Below, piece after piece: positions 44,480 through 53,824 of a DNA stretch of 64,000 bases. Source of the DNA: Agrobacterium cavarae (GTDB lineage Bacteria; Pseudomonadota; Alphaproteobacteria; Rhizobiales; Rhizobiaceae); assembly GCF_004310285.1 (NCBI RefSeq), contig NZ_SISF01000030.1:62001-126000 (forward strand), read 5' to 3'. Every line of letters begins with the position of its first letter. Positions within the stretch are counted from its first letter, which is position 1. The notes beneath the pieces are model-generated. The model did not search any database. It saw only the letters and a program-made list of their open reading frames with translations, and was not told the origin of the DNA. A program made the position numbers and the translations under genes.

Positions 44480-45736
44480 ATGAACATCACCATTCTTGGA
44501 GCCGGCGTCATTGGCGTCACCTCAGCCTGGTACCTCGCCAAGGCCGGACATTCCGTGACCGTGATCGACCGGCAGCCGGCAGCGGCACTGGAGACCAGCT
44601 TCGCCAATGCCGGCGAAGTATCGCCGGGCTATTCCTCTCCCTGGGCAGCACCCGGCATTCCGATGAAGGCGCTGAAGTGGCTCTTCATGGAGCACGCGCC
44701 GCTGATCATTCGCCCCACCGCAGATCCCGCCGCCTGGCGCTGGATGATCCAGATGCTGAGCAACTGCACGGCTGCACGCTACAACGTCAACAAGAGCCGC
44801 ATGGTGCGTATCGCCGAATACAGCCGCGACTGCCTGATGACGCTTCGTGACGAGACCGGCATTCAGTACGATCAGCGCATGCAGGGGACGCTGGAAGTCT
44901 TCCGCACCCAGAAGCAGTTTGATGGTATCGGCAAGGACGTAGAGGTTCTCAAAGCCGGTGGCGTGCCTTACGAAATTCTCGATCGTAGTGCCTGCGTTGC
45001 GGTAGAGCCTGGCCTTTCCTCCTCGCGGGACAAGATCGTCGGTGGCCTGCGGCTGCCAGGCGATGAGACGGGCGACTGCTTCATGTTCACCTCGGAACTG
45101 GCGAAACTGGCGGAGCAGGCCGACGTCAAGTTCATCTATGACACCGGCATCATGCGCCCTATCGTCGACGGCAACCGCCTCAAGGCCGTTGAGACGAGCA
45201 AGGGGCTGATCGAAGCGGATGTTTTTGTTGGCGCGCTTGGCAGCTACACGCCACGTTTTCTCAAGCATCTCGGTCTCGACCTGCCGGTCTATCCGGTCAA
45301 GGGCTACTCGATCACCGTGCCGATCGTCGATGCGGCCACGGCGCCGATCTCCACGGTCATGGATGAGGCGCACAAGGTGGCGATTACCCGCCTCGGCGAT
45401 CGCATCCGCGTGGGCGGCATGGCGGAAATTGCCGGTTTCAACAAGGATCTGCCCGCCAAACGTCAGGCGACCTTGAGGCATTCGGTGGAAGACCTGTTCG
45501 GTGGTGCCGGTGATCAATCCCAGGCGAAATTCTGGTGCGGACTGCGCCCGATGACGCCGGATGGCACGCCGGTGATTGGCGCGACGCGCTATGCGAACCT
45601 TTACCTGAACACCGGACACGGAACGCTTGGCTGGACCATGGCCTGCGGCTCGGCGCGCGTGCTGGCGGATCTGGTGTCGGGCAACAAGCCGGACATCGAC
45701 ACCGCCGACCTCGGAATCAGCCGCTACGCGGCATAA
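44480..45736 (+). CDS. dadA: D-amino acid dehydrogenase small subunit type
   Basis: The 418-residue membrane-associated FAD enzyme oxidises D-alanine and other D-amino acids to keto acids and passes electrons to the respiratory chain. It has GAGVIG (7-12), the DadA-specific [23 protein letters not shown] (about 37-59) and the C-terminal [50 protein letters not shown] lies before the ATG at 44480. It is co-transcribed with alr and followed by a terminator. Confidence 0.95.
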   Translation: MNITILGAGVIGVTSAWYLAKAGHSVTVIDRQPAAALETSFANAGEVSPGYSSPWAAPGIPMKALKWLFMEHAPLIIRPTADPAAWRWMIQMLSNCTAARYNVNKSRMVRIAEYSRDCLMTLRDETGIQYDQRMQGTLEVFRTQKQFDGIGKDVEVLKAGGVPYEILDRSACVAVEPGLSSSRDKIVGGLRLPGDETGDCFMFTSELAKLAEQADVKFIYDTGIMRPIVDGNRLKAVETSKGLIEADVFVGALGSYTPRFLKHLGLDLPVYPVKGYSITVPIVDAATAPISTVMDEAHKVAITRLGDRIRVGGMAEIAGFNKDLPAKRQATLRHSVEDLFGGAGDQSQAKFWCGLRPMTPDGTPVIGATRYANLYLNTGHGTLGWTMACGSARVLADLVSGNKPDIDTADLGISRYAA

Positions 45737-45743
45737 CACAACG

Positions 45744-45775
45744 GCCGTGCGGCGCTTGCGCGCACGGCTTTTGTT
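45744..45775. terminator. Terminator after dadA, shared with the convergent GntR gene
   Basis: GCCGTGCG (45744-45751) pairs with CGCACGGC (45761-45768) around a 9-nt loop, followed by TTTTGTT. The T run reaches the stop codon of the convergent GntR gene. Confidence 0.8.
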
Positions 45776-46484
45776 ACAGCGCCAGCGCTTCCTTCAGCGC
45801 CAGGCCTTCCTTCACACGCAGATCGAGGTCGGCCTCGATGTGATCGATGTGATGCATCATCAGGCGATGGGCCTTTTCTCCATCGCGGGCTTCCAGCGCA
45901 TCGAGAATGGCAGAGTGATCGCCATGGCCGCAGCTTGAAATTCCGGATCGGCCATAAAGGGCGATGACTAGCGAGGAGCGGGCGACGAGCTCGCCCATGA
46001 ATTTTTCGAGAATGGCGTTACCGGCATGTGAGGCCAGGAGCAGGTGAAAATCGCCTGAAGCCTTGATCTCCGCTCGACGGGCGGAAGGCCCCCTCTCGAG
46101 CTGATATCGCGTTTCCTCTTGCAGATGAGCGCGCAGGCTGGCGATGCCCTCGGGTGTAATCCGTTCCACCGCTGCGGCAACGATGCCCTGTTCTATGAGG
46201 CGGCGAGAGGCAAAGACCTGACGAGCCTCATCCGGCGATGGATTGGATACGAAAGCGCCCCTATTTCGCTCCGTTCTCACCAGTCCCTCAAAGCTCAGCA
46301 TCTGCAAGGCAGCGCGTACGACCGTGCGGCTGACATCGAAGAGCGCGCCGACTTCGGCCTCTGATAACTTCGTTCCCGGCGTGAGACGGCGATCTGCGAT
46401 CGCATCGCGCAAGGTATCGCGGATCGCTTGCGCGCGATCCTCCGGCGCGTTGTCCATGTCGGGTTCGAGTTGCGAAAGTGTCAT
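45774..46484 (-). CDS. GntR family regulator (FadR/FCD type)
   Basis: The 236-residue regulator has a GntR winged helix (AIRDTLRDAIADRRLTPGTKLSEAEVGALFDVSRTVVRAALQMLSFEGLV, about 20-70) and a helical FCD domain with metal-binding His and Asp residues (FHLLLASHAGN, HSAILDALEARDGEKAHRLMMHHID). The frame runs far upstream, but GGGAAAAA precedes the ATG at 46484, where homology begins. It is divergent from the polyamine-class importer over 260 bp containing palindromes, and so is its likely repressor. Confidence 0.9.
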   Translation of the reverse strand: MTLSQLEPDMDNAPEDRAQAIRDTLRDAIADRRLTPGTKLSEAEVGALFDVSRTVVRAALQMLSFEGLVRTERNRGAFVSNPSPDEARQVFASRRLIEQGIVAAAVERITPEGIASLRAHLQEETRYQLERGPSARRAEIKASGDFHLLLASHAGNAILEKFMGELVARSSLVIALYGRSGISSCGHGDHSAILDALEARDGEKAHRLMMHHIDHIEADLDLRVKEGLALKEALAL

Positions 46485-46562
46485 TGCTTTTTCCCGATTT
46501 ATTTTCTTACTATCGCGAAAGTCGCGACGTGGAAACATCAAAGCGGCCATCCATCCCGCAAA

Positions 46563-46599
46563 ATTGCATACAATCCTGCCCGCTATTGAAAACAATAGC
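46563..46599. promoter_or_regulatory. Putative GntR operators
   Basis: ATTGCATACAAT (46563-46574) differs by one base from the ATTGTATACAAT type bound by many FCD-family GntR proteins. Eight bases on, GCTATTG-AAAA-CAATAGC (46582-46599) is a perfect palindrome. Both lie between the regulator and the importer operon. Confidence 0.5.
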
Positions 46600-46698
46600 T
46601 GCTTTTTTGTGCATGCAAGTGGCAGAGGCTGATCAAAGTCGCGCCAGCTAAAATAAAAGCGATGCCGTTTCAATCGGTTAGACATGCAAGCCTGAAAT

Positions 46699-46714
46699 TG
46701 GCACGGCTTATGCA
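46699..46714 (+). promoter_or_regulatory. Possible sigma-54 promoter before the importer operon
   Basis: TGGCAC (46699-46704) and ATGCA (46710-46714) give the required GG-N10-GC spacing, with one mismatch in the -12 box (ATGC for TTGC). Start of transcription would fall about 20 bp before the ATG at 46745, so the match may be accidental. Confidence 0.3.
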
Positions 46715-46744
46715 AGTTCATCTGCAACAAGCAGGGGAACATGC

Positions 46745-47824
46745 ATGAGCAAAGCTGCCGAGATAGACATCGCCGCCGTTACCAAGGTCTATGGAAGCAC
46801 CACGGCCGTTCACGCCATTAGCCTGAAAATACCGGCGGGCAGCTATTGCTGTCTGTTGGGTCCGTCCGGCTGTGGCAAGACCTCGACGCTGCGCATGATC
46901 GCAGGCCACGAGACCATTTCCAGCGGCGATGTTCGGCTCGGCAATACGGTCGTCACCGATCTGCCACCGGCCCAGCGCGGCACGGCAATGATGTTTCAAT
47001 CCTATGCGCTTTTCCCGCATCTCGATCTCGTCGACAATGTTGCCTTCAGCCTCAAGATGAAGGGCGCAGACAAGGAGACCCGGCGGGCCAAGGCGCTCGA
47101 AATGCTGAAGCTGATGCAGCTTGAGCCCTATGCGACCCGCCGTCCTGCGCAGCTTTCAGGCGGCCAGCAGCAGCGCGTCGCGCTTGCCCGCGCGCTCATC
47201 ACCGACCCGGAAGCGCTGCTTTTGGATGAGCCGCTCTCGGCGCTCGACCCCTTCCTCAAGATCCGCATGCGCGCGGAGCTTAAAAAACTTCAGACCTCGC
47301 TTGGCATTACCTTCGTGCATGTGACCCACAGCCAGGAAGAGGCCATGGCGCTGGCCGATATCATTGTCGTCATGAATGACGGACGCATCGAGCAGGCCGC
47401 CGCACCCCGCGAGGTTTTCGAGCGCCCCGCAACGGCTTTCGTCGCTCGCTTCATGGGCGATCACAACGTCATTTCCGGTCGCCTGAAAGAGGTTGAGGGC
47501 GAGACGGTGACGCTGGAAGTGGCAGGCGGTGGCATCTTCAAGGCCAGCGGCAAGACACCGCCGGATGATGCGGTCGATATTGCCGTGCGTACCGACCGCG
47601 TGCGCATCGGCGAAGGGGAGCCTGGCCTTGGTTTCACCGGCATCGTCTCCAACGTCGAATATCGCGGCGCCAGCGTCAAGCTCGCCGTCAACGGTGCCGG
47701 CATCGACGATTTCAACGTGATTTTGACCGACGCGGTCTTCTTCGAAAATCCCATCAAGGTTGGCGATGCCATACCTCTTTCCTGGAATGCGGACGATGCC
47801 ATCGTGCTCGGACGGGTAGAATAA
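46745..47824 (+). CDS. ABC transporter ATP-binding protein, spermidine/putrescine (PotA) class
   Basis: The 359-residue ATPase has Walker A GPSGCGKTS (39-47), Q-loop MFQSYALFPHLDLVDNVAFSLKMKG, signature LSGGQQQR, Walker B LLLDEPLSALDP and a C-terminal TOBE domain (from about 285). AGGGG lies before the ATG. A second ATG four bases upstream is out of frame. It is the first gene of an operon with a binding protein, two permeases and a hydantoin-type racemase. The ligand need not be a polyamine, as this class also takes up other small amines and organic compounds. Confidence 0.92.
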   Translation: MSKAAEIDIAAVTKVYGSTTAVHAISLKIPAGSYCCLLGPSGCGKTSTLRMIAGHETISSGDVRLGNTVVTDLPPAQRGTAMMFQSYALFPHLDLVDNVAFSLKMKGADKETRRAKALEMLKLMQLEPYATRRPAQLSGGQQQRVALARALITDPEALLLDEPLSALDPFLKIRMRAELKKLQTSLGITFVHVTHSQEEAMALADIIVVMNDGRIEQAAAPREVFERPATAFVARFMGDHNVISGRLKEVEGETVTLEVAGGGIFKASGKTPPDDAVDIAVRTDRVRIGEGEPGLGFTGIVSNVEYRGASVKLAVNGAGIDDFNVILTDAVFFENPIKVGDAIPLSWNADDAIVLGRVE

Positions 47825-47854
47825 CGACCATAAAACAACCAGAGGAGAACTGAA

Positions 47855-49144
47855 ATGACCGATTCCAACAAGACGAAAAAGGGCCTGACCCGCCGCGGTC
47901 TCCTGAAGGCGGGCGCTGCCGCCACGGGTGCTGCCGTCGGCTCCGGCCTGATCACCGGCTTCCCCACCATCTGGGCGCAGAACCCGATCACGCTGCGCCA
48001 GTTCGGCACGGGCGTGTCCAACATCAATGCGATTGCCGAAAAGTGCAAGGCGGACCTCGGCATCACGCTTGAAATGACGGCAACGGATTCGGATGCAGCA
48101 GCACAGCGCGCCGTCACCCAGCCGAACTCCTACGACATCGCAGACATCGAATACTGGATCCTGAAGAAGGTCTATCCGGCCGGTGTGATCCAGCCGATGG
48201 AAATCAAGAAACTGAAATATTACGACAAGATCGTGCCGCTGTTCAAAACCGGCAAGCTGACGCCTGACAGCGTCATTGCCCAGGGCACGGCACCCCACAC
48301 GGTGGGTTATGTCGAAAAGCCCAGCGACAAGAAGTTTGCCAAGAGCGAAACCGAATACTTCACCATGGTTCCGACGATCTACAATGCCGATACGCTCGGC
48401 ATTCGCCCGGATCTCGTCGGCCGTGAGATCACCACCTGGGCCGATATCATGGACCCGAAGTTCAAGGGCAAGACCTCCATCCTGAACATTCCATCGATCG
48501 GCATCATGGATGCTGCAATGATCATGGAAGCCATGGGCAACATCAAATATGCCGACAAGGGCAATATGACGAAGGCGGAAATCGACAAGACCATCGATTT
48601 CCTCATCAAGGCCAAGAAGGACGGCCAGTTCCGCGCCTTCTGGAAAAGCTTCGACGAGAGCGTCAACCTCATGGCGTCGGGCGAAGTCGTCATCCAGTCC
48701 ATGTGGTCGCCGGCGGTTGCCGCCGTTCGCTCCAAGGGCATCGCCTGCAAATACCAGCCGCTGAAGGAAGGCTATCGTTCTTGGGGCGGCGGTCTCGGTC
48801 TCGCCAAGCACCTGAGCGGCGCGAAGCTCGACGCGGCCTATGAATATATCAACTGGTACACTTCCGGCTGGGTTGGCGCTTACCTCAACCGCCAGGGCTA
48901 CTACTCCGCTGCCATGGGTACCGCGAAGAACTACATGACCGCCGACGAGTGGGGTTACTGGGTGGAAGGCAAGCCTGCCCAGGGCGATATCATCGCTCCG
49001 GACGGCAAGGTCATGGAAAAGGCTGGCGCTGTGCGCGATGGCGGCTCTTTCGAAGAGCGCATGGGCAAGGTCGCCTGCTGGAACTCCGTCATGGACGAAG
49101 ACCGCTACATGGTCCGTCGCTGGAACGAGTTCATCGCTGCTTGA
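47855..49144 (+). CDS. ABC transporter substrate-binding protein (PotD-like), Tat-exported
   Basis: The 429-residue periplasmic protein has a twin-arginine signal (LTRRGLLKAG, Arg13-Arg14, then a hydrophobic run to about 42, ending IWAQ). The body resembles PotD-like binding proteins with WADIMDPKFKGKTSILNIPSIGIMDAAM and MASGEVVIQSMWSPAVAAVRSKG. AGAGGAG precedes the ATG. The ligand is not evident; the racemase in the operon suggests a chiral nitrogen compound. Confidence 0.9.
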   Translation: MTDSNKTKKGLTRRGLLKAGAAATGAAVGSGLITGFPTIWAQNPITLRQFGTGVSNINAIAEKCKADLGITLEMTATDSDAAAQRAVTQPNSYDIADIEYWILKKVYPAGVIQPMEIKKLKYYDKIVPLFKTGKLTPDSVIAQGTAPHTVGYVEKPSDKKFAKSETEYFTMVPTIYNADTLGIRPDLVGREITTWADIMDPKFKGKTSILNIPSIGIMDAAMIMEAMGNIKYADKGNMTKAEIDKTIDFLIKAKKDGQFRAFWKSFDESVNLMASGEVVIQSMWSPAVAAVRSKGIACKYQPLKEGYRSWGGGLGLAKHLSGAKLDAAYEYINWYTSGWVGAYLNRQGYYSAAMGTAKNYMTADEWGYWVEGKPAQGDIIAPDGKVMEKAGAVRDGGSFEERMGKVACWNSVMDEDRYMVRRWNEFIAA

Positions 49145-49213
49145 TGAGAACAAGAAGGCTGGCGGTTCAACGCCGCCGGTCTTCGGTTGCCGATACCTTC
49201 GGCACTTGCTTTT

Positions 49214-49251
49214 CGTCATCCTCGGACTTGATCCGGGGGCCGACCATGACG
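49214..49251. repeat. REP-like palindromic element
   Basis: CGTCAT (49214-49219) and ATGACG (49246-49251) flank CCTCGGACTTGATCCGGGG, an imperfect inner palindrome. The CGTCATCCTCGG-CTTGA-CCGGGG style is a recurrent intergenic repeat in Agrobacterium and Rhizobium. It lies between the binding-protein and permease genes, where it may dampen or stabilise the transcript. Confidence 0.55.
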
Positions 49252-49336
49252 ACGGGGAGGTTTCAATCCGTCGTTATCGCACCAGGACCGGCAGCGCGAA
49301 GCTGCCGATCATGACAACAATAAAGGGCTCCATTGA

Positions 49337-50248
49337 ATGGCGACGGTCAGATTTATAGGCGTTGGCGAAAAGAAAGAAAAAGCGGGCAAGCCCTTCACCC
49401 TGCCGAAGGGACTTGTGTCTTACATCGAGGCAACGCCGTTGGCGCTGATCCTAGGCTTCTTTCTTCTCCTGCCGATCCTGATGATCGTGGTGGTGAGCTT
49501 CTGGGATTATGACTTTGCCCAGATGTATCCCGACTTCGTCACCTTCAACTATACCGAAACGCTCGGCTCCTGGGTGACCTGGCAGACATATCTCAATACG
49601 TTGAAATATGCCTTCCTTGTCTGGGCGATCACGCTGTTCCTCGGCTTCTGGGTGGCCTATTTCCTGGCCTTCCATATTCGCACCACCACCATGCAGATGG
49701 TCCTGTTCCTCATCTGCACCGTGCCCTTCCTGACCTCCAACATCATCCGCATGATTTCATGGATCCCGGTCCTCGGCCGCAACGGCCTGATCAACAGTGC
49801 GCTGGTGAATTTGGGAATTGTTCCGGCGCCCATCGAATGGCTGCTCTATTCCGACTTCGCCGTGGTGCTGGCCATGGTGCATCTATACACGCTCTTCATG
49901 GTGACGCCGATCTTCAACACGCTGATGCGCATCGACAAGTCGCTGGTGGAGGCCGCGCGCGATGCGGGCGCGTCCAGCTGGCAGGTGCTGTGGAACGTCA
50001 TCATTCCCTTGGCGAAGCCCGGAATGGCCATCGGGACCATTTTCGTCGTAACGCTGGTCATGGCGGATTTTTCCACCGTGCAGGTCATGTCCGGCGGACA
50101 GAGTGCCTCTGTTGCCCTGATGATGAAGAACCAGATGTCGCTCCTACAATATCCGGCGGCGGCTGCAAATGCTGTCGTCCTTCTCGCCCTCGTTCTCCTG
50201 ATGGTCGCAGGCATTCTGCGGGTCGTCGATATCCGTAAGGAGCTCTGA
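49337..50248 (+). CDS. ABC transporter permease, PotB class
   Basis: The 303-residue permease has a cytosolic N-terminus and six hydrophobic segments, starting with ALILGFFLLLPILMIVVVSFW. The stretch IRMISWIPVLGRNGLINSALVNLGI and the EAA loop EAARDAGASSWQVLWNVIIPLAKPG identify the PotB/PotH group. It lies 192 bp after the binding-protein gene, past a REP-like element, and 3 bp before its partner. Confidence 0.92.
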   Translation: MATVRFIGVGEKKEKAGKPFTLPKGLVSYIEATPLALILGFFLLLPILMIVVVSFWDYDFAQMYPDFVTFNYTETLGSWVTWQTYLNTLKYAFLVWAITLFLGFWVAYFLAFHIRTTTMQMVLFLICTVPFLTSNIIRMISWIPVLGRNGLINSALVNLGIVPAPIEWLLYSDFAVVLAMVHLYTLFMVTPIFNTLMRIDKSLVEAARDAGASSWQVLWNVIIPLAKPGMAIGTIFVVTLVMADFSTVQVMSGGQSASVALMMKNQMSLLQYPAAAANAVVLLALVLLMVAGILRVVDIRKEL

Positions 50249-50251
50249 TCC

Positions 50252-51070
50252 ATGCATTCGGAAAAACGCGGTCGCGAATTCTACATCCTTGCCATCTTCT
50301 TCGCCCTCTTCGTGCTGTTTCTCTATGGCCCGCTCTCGGCCATCCTGATCCTGGCCTTTCAGGGACCGAATGGCGGCCTGACATTCCCGCTAAACGGCGT
50401 CTCTCTGCACTGGTTCGCCAACCTCTTCGAACAGCAGGCGGTCGGCGACTTTGGCGGCTCCTTCCGACGTTCCTTCATGCTGGGCGTGATGGTGATGATC
50501 GTCACCGTGCTTGTCTCGCTTCTGGCGGGCCTTGCCTTCCGCCGCAAATTCGTCGGCGCCACCCCGCTCTTCTATCTCTCGGTTGCAAGCCTTGTGGTGC
50601 CATCGATCATCATCTCGCTCGGCATCGGCGTGCTTTTCCAGCAGCTTGGCCTGGAGCCTGCGTGGTACAGCTCCGCCTTCGGCGCACAGCTGACGTGGAC
50701 CCTGCCTTTCGGCGTCCTCATCATGTTTGCGGTCTTCAACCGCTTCTCGCCATCCTACGAAGAAGCTGCGCGCGATCTAGGTGCAAATTCCTGGCAGACC
50801 TTCAGCAACGTGGTGCTGCCGATGATTGCGCCAAGCCTGATTGGCGTCGGCCTGTTCGGCTTCACGCTTTCCTATGACGAGTTTGCCCGAACCCTGATGA
50901 CGTCCGGCACATATAATACGCTGCCGCTCGAAATTTACGGCATGACGACGAACGTCACCACGCCGGTGCTCTATGCCCTTGGTGCCGTTACCACTTTCTT
51001 CTCTCTCATCGTCATCGGCGCAACGCTCGGCATCATTGCCGCCATGAACCGCCGCCGCTCGAAAGGCTGA
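50252..51070 (+). CDS. ABC transporter permease, PotC class
   Basis: The 272-residue second permease has FFALFVLFLYGPLSAILILAFQGPNGG as the first membrane segment and the EAA loop EEAARDLGANSWQTFSNVVLPMIAP. It also has YDEFARTLMTSGTYNTLPLEIYGM, typical of PotC-like subunits. It is followed 10 bp later by the racemase gene, so the two are likely co-transcribed. Confidence 0.92.
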   Translation: MHSEKRGREFYILAIFFALFVLFLYGPLSAILILAFQGPNGGLTFPLNGVSLHWFANLFEQQAVGDFGGSFRRSFMLGVMVMIVTVLVSLLAGLAFRRKFVGATPLFYLSVASLVVPSIIISLGIGVLFQQLGLEPAWYSSAFGAQLTWTLPFGVLIMFAVFNRFSPSYEEAARDLGANSWQTFSNVVLPMIAPSLIGVGLFGFTLSYDEFARTLMTSGTYNTLPLEIYGMTTNVTTPVLYALGAVTTFFSLIVIGATLGIIAAMNRRRSKG

Positions 51071-51080
51071 CCCGCACATC

Positions 51081-51827
51081 ATGCGCATTCTCGTCGTCAA
51101 TCCCAATACCACGCAATCGATGACTCAGACGATCGAGGCGGCGGCCAAGGCGGTCGCTTCCACCTCGACGGAGATCGTCGCTGTGACGTCGTCGATGGGA
51201 CCGGTCTCGATCGAGGGTTATTATGACGAGGTCTTCGCCATACCGGGGCTTCTCCTGGAGATCGCCAAGGCGGAAAAGGGCGGGGCACAGGCCGCGGTCA
51301 TCGCCTGCTTTGACGATACGGGCCTCGATGCGGCGCGCGCGCTTGCGACCATCCCCGTCATCGGCATCTGCGAGGCGGCCGTCGCGACCGCGGCTTTCAT
51401 CGCGCAACGCTTCACCGTCGTCACCACCATGGAACGCTCCCGCCTGCCGCTCGAACATCTGGTGCATCGCTACGGCATGGGCGCTCGCGCCAAGGTGCGG
51501 GCCGCCGACATTCCGGTCCTGTCGCTGGAAGACCCGAGCTCAGACGCTCTGCCGCGGCTACGGGCACAGATCACAGCGGCGCTTCACGAAGACAAGGCGG
51601 AGGCCATCGTGCTTGGCTGCGCCGGCATGGCGGATCTTGCGGCAGAGCTGTCACATGAATTTGGCGTTCCCGTTATCGATGGTGTTTCGGCAGCGGTAAA
51701 ACATGCCGAGACATTGATCTCGCTTGGGCTCACCACGGCCAAGCGCGGTGCCTATGCAAGCCCCGTCGAAAAGCCCTATCTAGGGCTGATGGAAGTGTTT
51801 TCGCCTACCCATATGGCGGCAGGTTAA
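51081..51827 (+). CDS. hyuA: Hydantoin racemase (Asp/Glu racemase superfamily)
   Basis: The 248-residue cofactor-independent racemase opens with MRILVVNPNTTQSMTQTIE. The catalytic cysteines are Cys76 (VIACFDDTG) and Cys180 (VLGCAGM), placed almost exactly as in characterised rhizobial hydantoin racemases (76 and 181). It is the second family member in this window and is longer and closer to that standard than the one at 21.3-22.0 kb. There is no hydantoinase beside it, so it may serve the enzymes of the other locus or racemise allantoin. It ends the GntR-controlled importer operon. Confidence 0.85.
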   Translation: MRILVVNPNTTQSMTQTIEAAAKAVASTSTEIVAVTSSMGPVSIEGYYDEVFAIPGLLLEIAKAEKGGAQAAVIACFDDTGLDAARALATIPVIGICEAAVATAAFIAQRFTVVTTMERSRLPLEHLVHRYGMGARAKVRAADIPVLSLEDPSSDALPRLRAQITAALHEDKAEAIVLGCAGMADLAAELSHEFGVPVIDGVSAAVKHAETLISLGLTTAKRGAYASPVEKPYLGLMEVFSPTHMAAG

Positions 51828-51938
51828 GCGCTTCGATCCTGCCACAATTCATTCAGCGCCCGTTCAGCCTGCGGAATCTATTTTCTTAACCATCGGACAA
51901 CAACTGGCGGGCAACTGCCGTTTTGATGGAAAATGAAC

Positions 51939-52421
51939 ATGGCTTCGATTGCAGCTAAATCTCTCCTGGCCCTTGCGGTATCTGCAACCGTCATGGCACC
52001 CTTGAACACGGCATCTGCTGGCGACTGGCGTCACAGAAATCGCGACGCAGCCATCATCGGCGGTGTTCTTGGCCTCGCAGCAGGTGTCGCCGTCGGCTCT
52101 GCCCTGTCGCAGCCGCGCTATGAGGAAGAGCCGGTCTATGCCGAGCCTCCTCCGGTTCGCCACTATCAGACCTATCAGCCCAGCTACACATATGATGATC
52201 CGGACTATCGCGAGTATCGTCCCGCACCTCGCCCGGTCTATCGCGCCCAGCCGGTTTACGAGCCCCGCCCCGTCTACAGACAGCGTCAGGTTTACCGCAC
52301 GATCGAACCGTGGTCCCAGTCCTGGTATAACTATTGCTCGCAGCGTTACCGCAGCTTCAATCCGAACAGCGGTACCTATATCGGCAATGATGGAAACAGC
52401 CACTTCTGCGTCGCAGGCTGA
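51939..52421 (+). CDS. BA14K-like secreted protein
   Basis: The protein of about 160 residues has a signal peptide (MASIAAKSLLALAVSATVMAPLNTASA), a glycine-rich hydrophobic stretch AAIIGGVLGLAAGVAVGSAL (a possible membrane segment), a low-complexity Tyr/Pro/Arg-rich middle (repeats of RPVYR/QPVYE) and the C-terminal BA14K lectin-like motif WYNYCSQRYRSFNPNSGTY...HFC. Such proteins are frequent in Rhizobiales and are exported or envelope associated. The ATG at 51939 has GGAAAA at good distance; the ATG at 51933 is too close. It is convergent with dctD. Confidence 0.85.
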   Translation: MASIAAKSLLALAVSATVMAPLNTASAGDWRHRNRDAAIIGGVLGLAAGVAVGSALSQPRYEEEPVYAEPPPVRHYQTYQPSYTYDDPDYREYRPAPRPVYRAQPVYEPRPVYRQRQVYRTIEPWSQSWYNYCSQRYRSFNPNSGTYIGNDGNSHFCVAG

Positions 52422-52450
52422 CCGCTAGAGCCTTGATTTTTAAGAACTTG

Positions 52451-52494
52451 AACCGCTCGGATCACCCTCATTTGGGGACGTAATCCGAGCGGTT
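52451..52494. terminator. Long hairpin shared by the BA14K-like gene and dctD
   Basis: AACCGCTCGGAT (52451-52462) pairs perfectly over 12 bp with ATCCGAGCGGTT (52483-52494). The 20-nt loop holds the dctD stop codon and its own small CCC/GGG pair. The right arm lies in dctD coding sequence. It can work in both directions. Confidence 0.65.
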
Positions 52495-53823
52495 TATGTT
52501 ATGGCGCTGCAACTTGTCGTAAAAGGTCTTGCGCGCAATTCCTAGCGCCGCGATGGTTTCGGCAACGTCACCCTGATGCTTCTCCAGTGTTTCGCGAATG
52601 ATGTCGGCTTCCTGCCGATCCATGCGTTCGGAAAGCGTCCCTGATCCACTCGATATCGCAGCCGGGCTGGAAATCTGCGGCTGCCCGCCCTCCAGTCCCA
52701 GCACCACGCGCTCGGCGAAATGTCCGAGTTCACGCACATTGCCCGGCCATTGATGTTCGTTGAGGTAGCGCGACACGGAGGCGCCGATCTGCGGCACCGG
52801 CATGCCGAAGCGGCTGGAAGCCTTGCTGACGAAATGGGAAAAAAGCAGCGGTATGTCGGCACGCCGCTCGCGCAATGGCGGGATGGAGAGCGTCACCACA
52901 TTCAAACGGTAATAGAGATCCTCGCGAAAATCCTTACGCTGCTCTGGATCCCCGAGATCCACCTTGGCGGCGGCAACGACGCGAATATCGACTGAACGCT
53001 CCTCGTTTGAGCCGACTGGGGAAACCTCGCGCATTTCCAGAACACGCAGCATCTTCACCTGGAGAGCAGGCGGCATGCTTTCGATCTCGTCCAGAAACAG
53101 CGTGCCGCCGCTTGAATATTCGATGCGGCCGATACGCTTCTTCTGCGCGCCGGTAAAGGCGCCGGCCTCATGGCCGAAGAGCTCGCTTTCGATCACGGTT
53201 TCCGGCAAGGCACCGCAGTTCAACGCCACGAAGTTTCCGTGGCTGCGCTTCTTGCTCCAGCGGTGCAGGGCTGTTGCCACCACTTCCTTGCCGCTGCCGG
53301 TCTCTCCCGCCACCAGCACATCCACATCCGTATCGGCGATGTGGCGCAAGGTATTGCGCAGGCGCTCCATCGCAGGCGTCTGGCCAAGCAGCGGCATGTC
53401 GTCGATCGACTGATCAGCCGCCTGCTTCAACGCCCTGTTTTCCATCACCAGCCGGCGCTTCTCCAGCGCACGGCGCACACTTTCCACCATGCGCTCGGCG
53501 GGAAAGGGCTTGGCGATAAAATCATAAGCACCGTTTTGAAGCGCGCTGACGGCCATCGGCACATCGCCATGGCCGGTGATCAGAATGACCGGCAGATCCG
53601 CGTCGATCTTCCGAACATGCTCGAAAAACTGCAGGCCATCCATGCCGGGCATGCGCACATCGGTAACGATCACACCGTCGAAATTCTCCTCCAGAGCATC
53701 GAGCGCCAGCTCTGCCTTGGGGAAAGGCATCACTGTCATGCCTTCGAGTTCCAGCGTCTGCCGCATCGCCTTGCGAAGCTGCGAGTCGTCATCCACCAGA
53801 TAGACCGTTCCCATCACCGTCAT
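52468..53823 (-). CDS. dctD: C4-dicarboxylate response regulator, sigma-54 activator
   Basis: The 451-residue NtrC-family protein has a receiver domain with Asp55 as phosphorylation site ([13 protein letters not shown]), a central AAA+ domain with Walker A GETGSGKE (173-180) and the sigma-54 contact loop GAFTGA (221-226), [18 protein letters not shown], and a C-terminal Fis-type helix-turn-helix ([20 protein letters not shown]). It starts 1 bp after the dctB stop. It should activate dctA from the sites at 55673-55690. Confidence 0.95.
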   Translation of the reverse strand: MTVMGTVYLVDDDSQLRKAMRQTLELEGMTVMPFPKAELALDALEENFDGVIVTDVRMPGMDGLQFFEHVRKIDADLPVILITGHGDVPMAVSALQNGAYDFIAKPFPAERMVESVRRALEKRRLVMENRALKQAADQSIDDMPLLGQTPAMERLRNTLRHIADTDVDVLVAGETGSGKEVVATALHRWSKKRSHGNFVALNCGALPETVIESELFGHEAGAFTGAQKKRIGRIEYSSGGTLFLDEIESMPPALQVKMLRVLEMREVSPVGSNEERSVDIRVVAAAKVDLGDPEQRKDFREDLYYRLNVVTLSIPPLRERRADIPLLFSHFVSKASSRFGMPVPQIGASVSRYLNEHQWPGNVRELGHFAERVVLGLEGGQPQISSPAAISSGSGTLSERMDRQEADIIRETLEKHQGDVAETIAALGIARKTFYDKLQRHNINRSDYVPK

Positions 53824-53824
53824 G

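Noticed and set aside
47156..49219. A 687-codon open frame on the minus strand across the polyamine-class ATPase and binding-protein genes
   Set aside because: It is the complement of two genes with clear motifs. The product has no domain and is rich in Gly, Asp and Arg, as expected for antisense frames in GC-rich DNA.
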